Shown one piece after another: positions 1-5,422 of a stretch of DNA of 5,422 nt. Source of the DNA: Planctomycetota bacterium (GTDB taxonomy: Bacteria; Planctomycetota; Brocadiia; SM23-32); NCBI GenBank assembly GCA_018334735.1, contig JAGXLK010000220.1, forward strand, positions 1 to 5,422. Reading direction: 5' to 3'. The translations under genes were made by a program, and so were the position numbers. How positions within the stretch are numbered: position 1 is the stretch's first letter; each line of letters opens with the position of its first letter. Below the pieces are notes generated by a model. It had not been told where the DNA came from and searched no databases. It worked only from the letters and a program-made list of their open reading frames with translations.

Positions 1-1
1 T

Positions 2-481
2 GGTAACATACAGCACGGGCGTTCGACGTCCTTCTCCCCGGCTATTTTCCTTTCACAACTCTGCACTCAGGAACTCAAGGTCGATTGCGTTTATGGCAAG
101 GTTAAAGAGGTGGCTCTGGTTCCCCAGCACGTCCAGCGTAGCTGTATGATGTCGAGAATTGATGCCTCTGAAGCCTATCAGGTTGGTGCCGCGTGTATTG
201 AAGCGCTTGAATCCGGGGAAAACCTCAAGTCAGTCATTCTCGAGCGTAGCGCGGGCTACACGGTGACCGGCCTGACTGACGTTCAGAACATTGCTGCCAG
301 GGAGGAGACGGTTCCATTGGACTACATCAAAAATCTTGCTGGACCCACTCAGGAGTTCATTGATGAATATATCTATCTCATTGGTGGTCCGGCAGCAATC
401 CCGCATTACTCTTTGAGGCGATTTGAAAACGTACCGGTGCCCGAAGCCATCAAAGACAAGCCTTATTTCCGCGCCGAATAA
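2..481 (+). CDS. pfp: Phosphofructokinase-family enzyme, likely PPi-dependent (3' part only)
   Basis: The reading frame is open from the left window edge, so the start and N-terminal part lie outside; 159 residues and a TAA stop are visible. The family phosphorylates fructose 6-phosphate to fructose 1,6-bisphosphate in the cytoplasm, using ATP or pyrophosphate. Support comes from family-like C-terminal segments: VPQHVQRS at residues 40-47, matching the substrate-binding QRS region of PPi-type enzymes, then SRIDASEAYQVG at 51-62, matching the conserved D..EA..VG helix. After these come GYTVTGLTDV (85-94), the VP segment at 104-105 and a tail with FIDEYIYLIGG (119-129), which resembles the C-terminus of PPi-PFKs of roughly 400 residues. 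The GGDD/GGDG motif that decides between PPi and ATP is outside the window, so the phosphoryl donor is inferred from overall resemblance. The gene converges on the nfu gene. An ATP-dependent PFK is the main alternative. Confidence 0.82.
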   Translation, partial: GNIQHGRSTSFSPAIFLSQLCTQELKVDCVYGKVKEVALVPQHVQRSCMMSRIDASEAYQVGAACIEALESGENLKSVILERSAGYTVTGLTDVQNIAAREETVPLDYIKNLAGPTQEFIDEYIYLIGGPAAIPHYSLRRFENVPVPEAIKDKPYFRAE

Positions 482-531
482 CAAAAGGGGATGTTACTGA
501 GCGGGAGCTTCTCTGCAGCTAAACGTTTGAG

Positions 532-560
532 CCGGGCATCAAAATCCCGGTTCCGTTCTT
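532..560 (+). terminator. Weak hairpin between convergent genes, possible terminator
   Basis: CCGGG at 532-536 pairs with CCCGG at 546-550; an AT/AT pair could extend the stem past a bulged C. A moderately T-rich stretch, TTCCGTTCTT, follows on the plus strand. It lies about 50 bases after the phosphofructokinase stop and just beyond the nfu stop, where a terminator is expected. The stem is short and there is no clean T-run, so the call is tentative. Nothing else is seen in the gap at 482-568. Confidence 0.3.
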
Positions 561-568
561 CGGAGACA

Positions 569-826
569 TTACTCGGTTTCCGTGGCTTTTTGCGGCTCGA
601 CTCCAACCACTTCCTTGATGTCGGGGATTTCCTCCTTGAGTTTGCCTTCCACGCCCCGTTTGATGGTCATTTGAGCCATAGGACACCCCCTGCATGCCCC
701 ACTCAGGATTACCTTCACCGTGCCATCCTCCGTTACCTCGACAAGCTCACAATCTCCGCCATGCGTTTGCAGAGCCGGCCGAATTTGGTTCGCGATTATC
801 TCTTTGACTTTTTCCGCATCGATCAT
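569..826 (-). CDS. nfu: Stand-alone NifU C-terminal domain (Nfu-type) iron-sulfur protein
   Basis: This 85-residue cytoplasmic protein consists of a single NifU C-terminal (Nfu) domain. The family holds a labile [4Fe-4S] cluster, usually at a dimer interface, and passes it to target proteins. Visible hallmarks are the HGGD segment at residues 22-25, the strand EDGTVKVILSGAC leading to the CxxC cluster ligands C45 and C48 (CRGCP), and the following helix MAQMTIKRGVEGKLKEEIP. The last ten residues are a polar tail. I chose the ATG at 826 because AAGGAG ends six bases upstream of it; a TTG one codon earlier would sit too close to that site. There is no IscU-like or A-type domain, so it is not full-length NifU or E. 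coli-type NfuA. It is the last gene of the minus-strand run, 96 bases after dsbD, and could also have its own promoter. The exact cellular role (scaffold or carrier) is not shown by the sequence. Confidence 0.93.
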   Translation of the reverse strand: MIDAEKVKEIIANQIRPALQTHGGDCELVEVTEDGTVKVILSGACRGCPMAQMTIKRGVEGKLKEEIPDIKEVVGVEPQKATETE

Positions 827-832
827 CAATCG

Positions 833-838
833 CTCCTT
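833..838 (-). promoter_or_regulatory. Ribosome binding site of nfu
   Basis: AAGGAG on the minus strand, with a six-base spacer to the ATG at 826. This site decides in favour of the ATG over the TTG immediately before it. Confidence 0.8.
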
Positions 839-845
839 TTAAACA

Positions 846-874
846 AATATACTCAACGGTCAAGCAGAACAATG
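846..874 (-). promoter_or_regulatory. Possible weak sigma70-like promoter for nfu
   Basis: On the minus strand TATATT (851-846) lies 17 bases after CATTGT (874-869), a poor -35 match. Transcription would start only a few bases before the nfu ribosome binding site, leaving a very short leader. The gap between dsbD and nfu is the longest in the run and AT-rich near this site, so a separate promoter is plausible. The match is weak and could be chance. Confidence 0.22.
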
Positions 875-922
875 TAGACAATATCCAGCGTGACGGTTCC
901 GCGAAGAGAATTCAAGCGAAAG

Positions 923-2851
923 TCATTTCGTTCCGCTCACGGCATTGACCCTGCGCATAGCTTCGAGCAGTTCTGTGGGACCAACGTATCCCAAAATCTG
1001 TCTGCTCTCTTTCGGATCATCCCCGATAGGCACAAACACCAGGGTAGGAAATCCTCCAACGTCATAAGTTTTCACTAATTGTTGGATCACTTTGTTTTCA
1101 AAATCTGTGGCGTCAATTTTGACGCAAACAAAACGGTCTGATTCCGCAACAACCTGTTTGTCAGTAAAACTTTTCGATTCCAGCTTCCGGCAGGACGCGC
1201 AGCGTTTCTGGCTGAAATAGATCATCATTGGCTTTTTAAGCTTTTTTGCTTTAGCGGTTGCCCGGGAAAGATCCGCCTCCCAATCGATTGCGAGCCTCTG
1301 GCCGCCAGTACCAGAATTGGCCTGGACAAACCAGAAAGCAGCCCCAAGAAGAATAATTAAACCCACGAATTTGCGTGCTCTTTCATGAAATTTGCTTTCC
1401 GGTGTGAGCCGGTCAAAGGCGCCCACAAACACGCTCATTGCCAGAAGGTAGATGGCAATGAGCGATCGTACAATCAGATCGCTGAATACTGCCGATTTGG
1501 CGAAAAAGTAAATCGCTGCGCCAATTAGACCCCAACCGAAGATTTTTGTGATTGTGGTTTGCCACGCTCCGGATTTTGGTAACGACGACAGTAGACCGCT
1601 GAATGTGCCCGCAATGATCAACGGAACCCCCATGCCCCAGGCAATGGCGAAAAAGCTCAAGAAACCCAGTAACCAGTCCCCTGACTCGCGCACCAGAATG
1701 AGTGCTCCGAGTATCACAGGAGCAGCGCAGGGCGTGAGCACTACGCCGCTGACAGCGCCCAGCAATAAAAGCCCCACCAGCCCCCATCGTCCGCGAAGCC
1801 ATTGCTGGAGGCGAGACACAGTTGAACTCTGGAGCTGTATGTTAAATGCACCGAACATTGCCGCAGCCAGAACTACAAATATTACGGTTAAAAACAGGTA
1901 GACCCAGGCGTTCTGAAAAACTGTACCGAAGGCCTGATCCACCGCAGCAGCAATGAGCCCGAGGGTCGCGTACGTGATCGATATGCCGAGAACGTAAACG
2001 AGCGATCGTAGAAAGCCGCTCAGTTTGCGATCTGTCGAAGCCGCGCCAATCAGAGTGACCGTTACAGGTATCATAGGATAAACGCAGGGTGTTAGTGAGA
2101 GCAGAAGACCCGCAACGAAACCGAGGGCCAAGGCGACCAGAACGCCGCCTTCGCTGATTGTTTTTGCGTACCAGTCGACGCTGTATTGGCTGATTTCGTC
2201 CTGTTTGGGACCAGCCGACTCTGCAATGGAGGGAACTGGAACGGGCTCCGAGTCACGCGATAAGACTTGCAAATTCAGCACGATGCTTTTTTTAGAGGGA
2301 CGGTAACAAACTGTCTCCCTGCATGCCTGGTAATCTACATTCACAATGAGTTCATATTTCCCGGCGACAGAATTCTCCCCGATCCGGAGCAAATTTTTTA
2401 GCACGGTTTCTCCACCGTAATAGTCGGTGATTTCGTCCGTAGAACGGGCTTTCTCGCCCTGTGATATTCCAAGGGGGCCTTGCTCCGAAGTCACCGTTAG
2501 TTTGTCTGGATTGCGAGTTTGGACGGTAATGGCAAAGCGTTCTTTGTCAGCGTAAACGCGGCTTCCTTCCGAGATATCCAGGTGGGTGACGAGTATTACA
2601 CGATGTCCCGGGACCTGTTTGGCCGGTTTTAATTCAGCCGATAACTGGACCTTTGCTTCCCTGAGACCACCGATTGCCCCCTCCCCTCTCAGAAAATCCG
2701 CCCCGCCGGGTTGGGCCGCTCTGAGCGATCCCATGATTAGACACACGATTGTCACGCTGCCAAAAATTGCACAGACAAATTTCTCCGATAATGATTTCTG
2801 CGGGATAGCGGAGTCTCCGTTTTCCGTTCGGTTACCATGCAGCAAGTTCAC
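923..2851 (-). CDS. dsbD: Thiol:disulfide interchange protein DsbD (protein-disulfide reductase)
   Basis: DsbD carries electrons from cytoplasmic thioredoxin across the inner membrane to periplasmic thiol proteins such as DsbC-type isomerases and the cytochrome c maturation path. From the chosen GTG start it has 642 residues. A hydrophobic signal segment lies at about 25-45 (FVCAIFGSVTIVCLIMGSL). The periplasmic alpha domain follows to about 205, with the pair C177/C182 (ACRETVCYRP). The membrane domain, about 235-511 with eight likely helices, carries C256 (LTPCVYP) and C375 (LTPCAAP). The periplasmic thioredoxin-like domain has C551/C554 (KRCASCRK) and cis-proline P602 (GGFPTL). All six redox cysteines are present and length is near the family norm. 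The start lies inside the preceding gene: GGAGG at 2861-2865 is nine bases before the GTG at 2851 and six before a TTG at 2854, so either may be used. A TTG at 2869 would precede this site and is less likely. Translation is probably coupled to the upstream CNNM gene. Confidence 0.95.
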   Translation of the reverse strand: MNLLHGNRTENGDSAIPQKSLSEKFVCAIFGSVTIVCLIMGSLRAAQPGGADFLRGEGAIGGLREAKVQLSAELKPAKQVPGHRVILVTHLDISEGSRVYADKERFAITVQTRNPDKLTVTSEQGPLGISQGEKARSTDEITDYYGGETVLKNLLRIGENSVAGKYELIVNVDYQACRETVCYRPSKKSIVLNLQVLSRDSEPVPVPSIAESAGPKQDEISQYSVDWYAKTISEGGVLVALALGFVAGLLLSLTPCVYPMIPVTVTLIGAASTDRKLSGFLRSLVYVLGISITYATLGLIAAAVDQAFGTVFQNAWVYLFLTVIFVVLAAAMFGAFNIQLQSSTVSRLQQWLRGRWGLVGLLLLGAVSGVVLTPCAAPVILGALILVRESGDWLLGFLSFFAIAWGMGVPLIIAGTFSGLLSSLPKSGAWQTTITKIFGWGLIGAAIYFFAKSAVFSDLIVRSLIAIYLLAMSVFVGAFDRLTPESKFHERARKFVGLIILLGAAFWFVQANSGTGGQRLAIDWEADLSRATAKAKKLKKPMMIYFSQKRCASCRKLESKSFTDKQVVAESDRFVCVKIDATDFENKVIQQLVKTYDVGGFPTLVFVPIGDDPKESRQILGYVGPTELLEAMRRVNAVSGTK

Positions 2852-3797
2852 CAACAATTTCCTCCACAAGGTCCTTGACTGTCACGGCCCCGATCACTTC
2901 ACCTTCACTTTTCACGATTGCCATTTGTTGGTGTGCCCGTTGCAGAATATAGAGAGCTTCTCCAACCGATAGTTTCTCATTGAGGTAGACCGGAGGACGA
3001 CTCAAGGACTGCATGTCCGCCTGGTCTTCATCGGCACACAGTACGTCAATGACGTTTATGATACCAGTAACATTTGAGCGTTTTTCTGCGTAAACGGGGA
3101 AACGTGAGAATCGATGCTCCCGCATTATCTTCTGCAGTTTTTCAAAAGTGCTTGATTCTGGAATCATTGCAACTTCATCCAGGGGCACCATGGCAGCGGA
3201 AAGTTCCAGTGATTTTACTCTCAACACATTTTCTGCCATCCGATGCTGATAGGGGGACAACACGCCCAGAGAGGCACCTTCGCTCAGGAAAAAACGCAAT
3301 TTATCGGGAGTAAACTGGTCGGTTCTTTCTCTCTTCTCGCCGAGAGCTTTTCGAACGATCCGCAGCGTGCTTCGCAGAACGGCAATCAGGGGGTAGAATA
3401 CGAACTCGCAAAATCTCAGAAGAGAGGCCGCCTTATACATAAGCGTATCAGCGCGGCGCTGGTATAATGATTTCGGTATGATCTCTGCAAAAATCAGGAG
3501 TATTGGTGGCATGATCAGGCTGCTGTAAAGGTCCGCGCGATGGGTCACCCCTGATTCGTTCAGCAAACTACCACAGACCACGGTGGCACCATAGATCGTT
3601 ATATTGTTGCCGATCAGTATCGCGCTGATTGCTACCTGTGGGCGGCGGATCAGTTTATGAAGTGAAGCCGCGCCCTTCCAGCCGTGAATCTTACGAAAAC
3701 GCAAGCGGATACGATTCAGACAATAAAATCCGGTCTCACTGCCGCTGAAAAAGGCGCTGAGGAACACAAACAGGGCGATGAGCAAAACCTCAGTCAT
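2832..3797 (-). CDS. Short CNNM/CBS membrane protein (HlyC/CorC-like, no CorC_HlyC domain)
   Basis: This 321-residue inner-membrane protein belongs to the CNNM (DUF21) family, linked to magnesium or other divalent cation transport; older annotations call such proteins hemolysins. The CNNM domain spans about 1-150. It has the hallmark AFFSGSETGFYCLNRIR (15-31), a GNN segment at 63-65 and AEIIPKS (104-110) with E105, P108 and K109. Two CBS motifs follow, about 200-255 and 268-318, ending in GAVTVKDLVEEIVGEL. The protein stops there, so it lacks the C-terminal CorC_HlyC domain present in its upstream neighbour. The ATG overlaps the end of that neighbour by 8 bases and has GGGAGG (3803-3808) five bases before it. 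The dsbD start lies inside its 3' end. The two CNNM proteins are divergent paralogues and may work as a pair, which is inferred from gene order. Substrate and transport direction cannot be read from the sequence. Confidence 0.92.
   Translation of the reverse strand: MTEVLLIALFVFLSAFFSGSETGFYCLNRIRLRFRKIHGWKGAASLHKLIRRPQVAISAILIGNNITIYGATVVCGSLLNESGVTHRADLYSSLIMPPILLIFAEIIPKSLYQRRADTLMYKAASLLRFCEFVFYPLIAVLRSTLRIVRKALGEKRERTDQFTPDKLRFFLSEGASLGVLSPYQHRMAENVLRVKSLELSAAMVPLDEVAMIPESSTFEKLQKIMREHRFSRFPVYAEKRSNVTGIINVIDVLCADEDQADMQSLSRPPVYLNEKLSVGEALYILQRAHQQMAIVKSEGEVIGAVTVKDLVEEIVGELAAW
2861..2865 (-). promoter_or_regulatory. Ribosome binding site of dsbD inside the preceding gene
   Basis: GGAGG on the minus strand lies within the last codons of the upstream CNNM gene. 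Its spacing fits the GTG at 2851 (nine bases) or the TTG at 2854 (six bases). This decides the start and argues against the longer TTG-initiated frame from 2869. Confidence 0.65.
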
Positions 3798-5073
3798 CGG
3801 GTCCTCCCACCGATTCGGCCCCAGCCTCGTGCAAACGCAAGATAACTGTTATGACACGGTGTCCTTTCACTGCTTCAACCTCAAATTCCAGATTCCCCAG
3901 TTCCACCTGGTCGCCGGGGCGCGGCAGACGCCCCAGGAGCGCCATCACCACCCCCCCTATTGTATCGACGGACAGTTCTGGCACATCCATTTCAAACGCC
4001 TCCTGCCAGTCTCGAATACTGAGATTTCCCCGAAGCCGGAACTCCCTTTCGCCGATTCGTTCGACAGGGTCGGGCTCTTCTGGGTCGAATTCGTCGCGGA
4101 TTTCACCGACAATTTCTTCCAGAATATCTTCGATCGTTACAATACCTTCCACGGCTCCGTGCTCATCAACAATAAAAGCCATGCGGCTGTGTTCCTCGCG
4201 CATCTGCCGCAGAACTTGTTCTGTTGAGGTCGTTTCCGGCATGAAGGGCATTTCCCGTATGAGTTCACGCAAATTACTCCCCTCTTCGCGAAGCATGAAG
4301 TCCTTCGCATGAATGGCACCAAGCATATTGTCCATGCGACCTTCGTAGACGGGCATCAGGGTATGTTTGTATCTTGAGAACATTTCCTGAAGACCTTCCA
4401 CTCCGGCATCAATGTTGTGAGCGGCCATTTCAACACGAGGGATCATAATCTCGCGTACAGGGACATCGGTCAAACTAACGACTTCGGCCATCATCTCGCC
4501 GACATCTTCCTCGACCACCCCCTCTTTTTCGCTCAAATCGATGAGCATGTCGAGTTCTTCAGACCGGATAAATGGATCGGGTTGCACGTGTCTTCCGAAA
4601 AGCGCTGAAATACGGCCGGTTAGTTTTTCAAGAAGGAAGATGGGAACAATGAAAACTTTTTGGAAAACCAGGAGCGGGTACGCTGCAAGAAGGCTGGCGG
4701 ATCGCGCGAAAACAACGGCAAGATTTTTTGGGAACAGTTCACAAAACAGAATGACAAACAGAAGTGATGCAATACTCAGGCCGGCTGCCCCCGTCCCTGA
4801 AAGCGAGCTTTTGTAGTGAACGATTAAAAAGAAGGAAACGCTAAAAAAAACCACGTTGACCACCATATTGCCTAATAGCACCGTGGTCAGCAGCCTTTTG
4901 GGATTCCCCCGTAACTGTGCCACGATTCCCTTTGTCCCCGGTTTGCCCTCCATATGGCGCACAATTTGGGTGGGCAGGCTGAATAGTGCGGTCTCAGAGC
5001 CGCTGAAAAACATCGACAAAAGAGCCGATACTACCAGGACAAACAGTCGAATAATCAGGTGAGGATTGTGCAC
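3790..5073 (-). CDS. CNNM/CBS/CorC_HlyC membrane protein (CorB-like)
   Basis: This 427-residue protein has the full architecture of bacterial CNNM transporters of the CorB/YfjD type, implicated in magnesium (or cobalt) transport and resistance at the inner membrane. The CNNM domain covers about 1-165, with the hallmark MFFSGSETALFSLP (21-34), LLGNMVVN (66-73), and CELFPKNLAV (111-120) containing E112, P115 and K116. A CBS pair, which in the family binds adenine nucleotides, runs from about 204 (VREIMIPRVEM) through GAIHAKDFM (252-260) to GIVTIEDILEEIVGEI (310-325). The CorC_HlyC domain follows from about 335 to 415 (FRLRGNLSIRDW, TIGGVVMALLGRLPRPGD). It starts with GTG, with GAGG (5079-5082) five bases upstream. 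The last residues are polar and overlap the start of the next gene. It heads the well-supported part of the run; a small possible gene lies 30 bases upstream. Ion specificity is not determined by the sequence. Confidence 0.95.
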   Translation of the reverse strand: MHNPHLIIRLFVLVVSALLSMFFSGSETALFSLPTQIVRHMEGKPGTKGIVAQLRGNPKRLLTTVLLGNMVVNVVFFSVSFFLIVHYKSSLSGTGAAGLSIASLLFVILFCELFPKNLAVVFARSASLLAAYPLLVFQKVFIVPIFLLEKLTGRISALFGRHVQPDPFIRSEELDMLIDLSEKEGVVEEDVGEMMAEVVSLTDVPVREIMIPRVEMAAHNIDAGVEGLQEMFSRYKHTLMPVYEGRMDNMLGAIHAKDFMLREEGSNLRELIREMPFMPETTSTEQVLRQMREEHSRMAFIVDEHGAVEGIVTIEDILEEIVGEIRDEFDPEEPDPVERIGEREFRLRGNLSIRDWQEAFEMDVPELSVDTIGGVVMALLGRLPRPGDQVELGNLEFEVEAVKGHRVITVILRLHEAGAESVGGPDD

Positions 5074-5103
5074 GTCCGCCTCGCTGGAGGGAAAACGAAG
5101 TTG

Positions 5104-5265
5104 TTACGAAAACTGCCGCTGGTCAGGATGATACCGAAAACCGGAATCGGATACACTGCGGTTTGGATTATCTTCCAAAACTGCGCAAAAGATTTCCGAA
5201 AGGCTGTAATATGAGCCGGTGAACTGAAAATCCAGCTGGTACGTCTCAAGGGTGTGTTCCAGCAT
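5104..5265 (-). CDS. Possible small hypothetical protein (53 residues)
   Basis: I do not recognise this protein. The frame runs from an ATG, preceded directly by an in-frame TGA, to a TAA 30 bases before the GTG of the CorB-like gene, giving 53 residues. GGAGAG (5271-5276) lies five bases upstream of the ATG in the right orientation, which is the main support. The product is polar and aromatic-rich (LDFQFTGSYYSLSEIF near the middle), with one cysteine, no membrane segment and no signal peptide. Its placement suits a short leader or first gene of the operon. A longer overlapping minus-strand frame from about 5249 to 5055 runs into the CorB-like gene and lacks a convincing start, so I prefer this one. 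It may equally be chance: at this length, composition is weak evidence. Confidence 0.35.
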   Translation of the reverse strand: MLEHTLETYQLDFQFTGSYYSLSEIFCAVLEDNPNRSVSDSGFRYHPDQRQFS

Positions 5266-5270
5266 TCACT

Positions 5271-5276
5271 CTCTCC
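5271..5276 (-). promoter_or_regulatory. Ribosome binding site before the possible small gene
   Basis: GGAGAG on the minus strand, a six-base near-consensus purine run with a five-base spacer to the ATG at 5265. It is the main reason to consider the 53-codon frame real. Confidence 0.4.
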
Positions 5277-5279
5277 AAG

Positions 5280-5295
5280 GGGCCACTAGTGGTCC
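5280..5295. repeat. Palindrome centred on CCACTAGTGG upstream of the operon
   Basis: The core CCACTAGTGG (5283-5292) is a perfect 10-base palindrome. It extends by GG/CC pairs at 5280-5281 and 5294-5295 across one mismatch (G5282/T5293). With no loop it suits a dimeric DNA-binding protein better than an RNA hairpin. It ends four bases upstream of the ribosome binding site of the possible small gene, a position usable by an operator. No regulator can be named. Confidence 0.4.
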
Positions 5296-5318
5296 GTTCC
5301 ATTTGATTTTGGTGTTCA

Positions 5319-5417
5319 GAGCAATTCTGCCGAGGTCAGTTCGAGGCGCGGCGCCAAAGGTGACCCGGACGGGTCCCTGCGAAGCCGCAACGAAGAAATG
5401 GCCCGGCAGAATTGCTC
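5319..5417. repeat. 99-base element with 14-base perfect terminal inverted repeats
   Basis: GAGCAATTCTGCCG (5319-5332) and CGGCAGAATTGCTC (5404-5417) are exact reverse complements. Between them are the palindrome GGCGCC (5350-5355), a hairpin GACCCG/CGGGTC (5362-5375) and a small hairpin TGCG/CGCA (5378-5389), so either strand could fold into a stem with internal branches. No target-site duplication is visible at the ends. No reading frame of note lies inside. It may be a REP- or MITE-like dispersed repeat, a structured RNA or a large terminator-like structure for a gene beyond the window. Together with the palindrome it fills the 157-base gap at 5266-5422, where I see no convincing promoter. 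Confidence 0.7.
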
Positions 5418-5422
5418 CCTAC

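Noticed and set aside
491..877. Plus-strand frame of 128 codons opposite nfu
   Set aside because: It covers the clear Nfu gene on the other strand and has no recognisable motif or ribosome binding site.
917..930. Hairpin CGAAA-TGAC-TTTCG overlapping the dsbD stop, as a terminator
   Set aside because: The stem is only five pairs, AT-rich, includes the stop codon and has no T-run after it on the minus strand.
1460..2010. Repeated 11-mer GAGCGATCGTA at 1460-1470 and 2000-2010
   Set aside because: Both copies encode similar Arg-Ser-Leu turns between membrane helices of DsbD; most likely coincidence within coding sequence.
3851..4312. Long plus-strand frame opposite the CorB-like gene
   Set aside because: Very Ser/Arg-rich product without domain features, lying antisense to a gene with clear family motifs; a shadow frame.
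5055..5249. 64-codon minus-strand frame running into the CorB-like gene
   Set aside because: Product composition looks random, there is no good ribosome binding site, and it overlaps the start of a certain gene; the 53-codon frame is better supported.
5319..5417. Inverted-repeat element as an integron attC site
   Set aside because: The length fits, but the RYYYAAC/GTTRRRY ends are absent and there is no array of cassettes or integrase in view.

Overview
The window is a compact stretch of bacterial chromosome of moderate GC content, judged by eye. Four well-supported genes lie on the minus strand and form one tightly packed run. The 3' part of a fifth gene, on the plus strand, converges on them. 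I see no sign of phage, insertion sequence, CRISPR or toxin-antitoxin content. The gene set (a PPi-PFK-like phosphofructokinase, two CNNM/CBS membrane proteins in tandem, a DsbD and a stand-alone Nfu domain) suggests a Gram-negative bacterium. A member of the Planctomycetes-Verrucomicrobia-Chlamydiae group or a neighbour of it would fit, but that is a loose inference from gene content.

Layout from left to right: (1) positions 2-481, plus strand, C-terminal 159 residues of a phosphofructokinase-family enzyme, most like the pyrophosphate-dependent type, cut by the window edge; (2) positions 482-568, a convergent intergenic gap with a weak hairpin; (3) positions 569-826, minus strand, a stand-alone NifU C-terminal (Nfu) iron-sulfur protein; (4) positions 923-2851, minus strand, a full-length DsbD with all three cysteine pairs; (5) positions 2832-3797, minus strand, a short CNNM/CBS protein without the CorC_HlyC domain; (6) positions 3790-5073, minus strand, a full-length CNNM/CBS/CorC_HlyC protein; (7) positions 5104-5265, minus strand, a possible 53-codon small gene with a good ribosome binding site; (8) positions 5266-5422, apparently non-coding, with a palindrome and a 99-base inverted-repeat element.

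Transcription of the minus-strand run goes from right to left. The two CNNM genes overlap by 8 bases. The dsbD start lies about 20 bases inside the end of the second CNNM gene, which points to translational coupling. The nfu gene follows after a 96-base gap and may be co-transcribed or have its own weak promoter. The products fit an envelope and metal-homeostasis theme: divalent cation transport or sensing (CNNM pair), delivery of reducing power across the membrane (DsbD), and iron-sulfur cluster handling (Nfu). This functional link is inferred from gene order only.

Most of the window is ordinary. The region most worth a second look is the right edge, where the inverted-repeat element and the palindrome sit in front of the operon. 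No clearly new system is evident.
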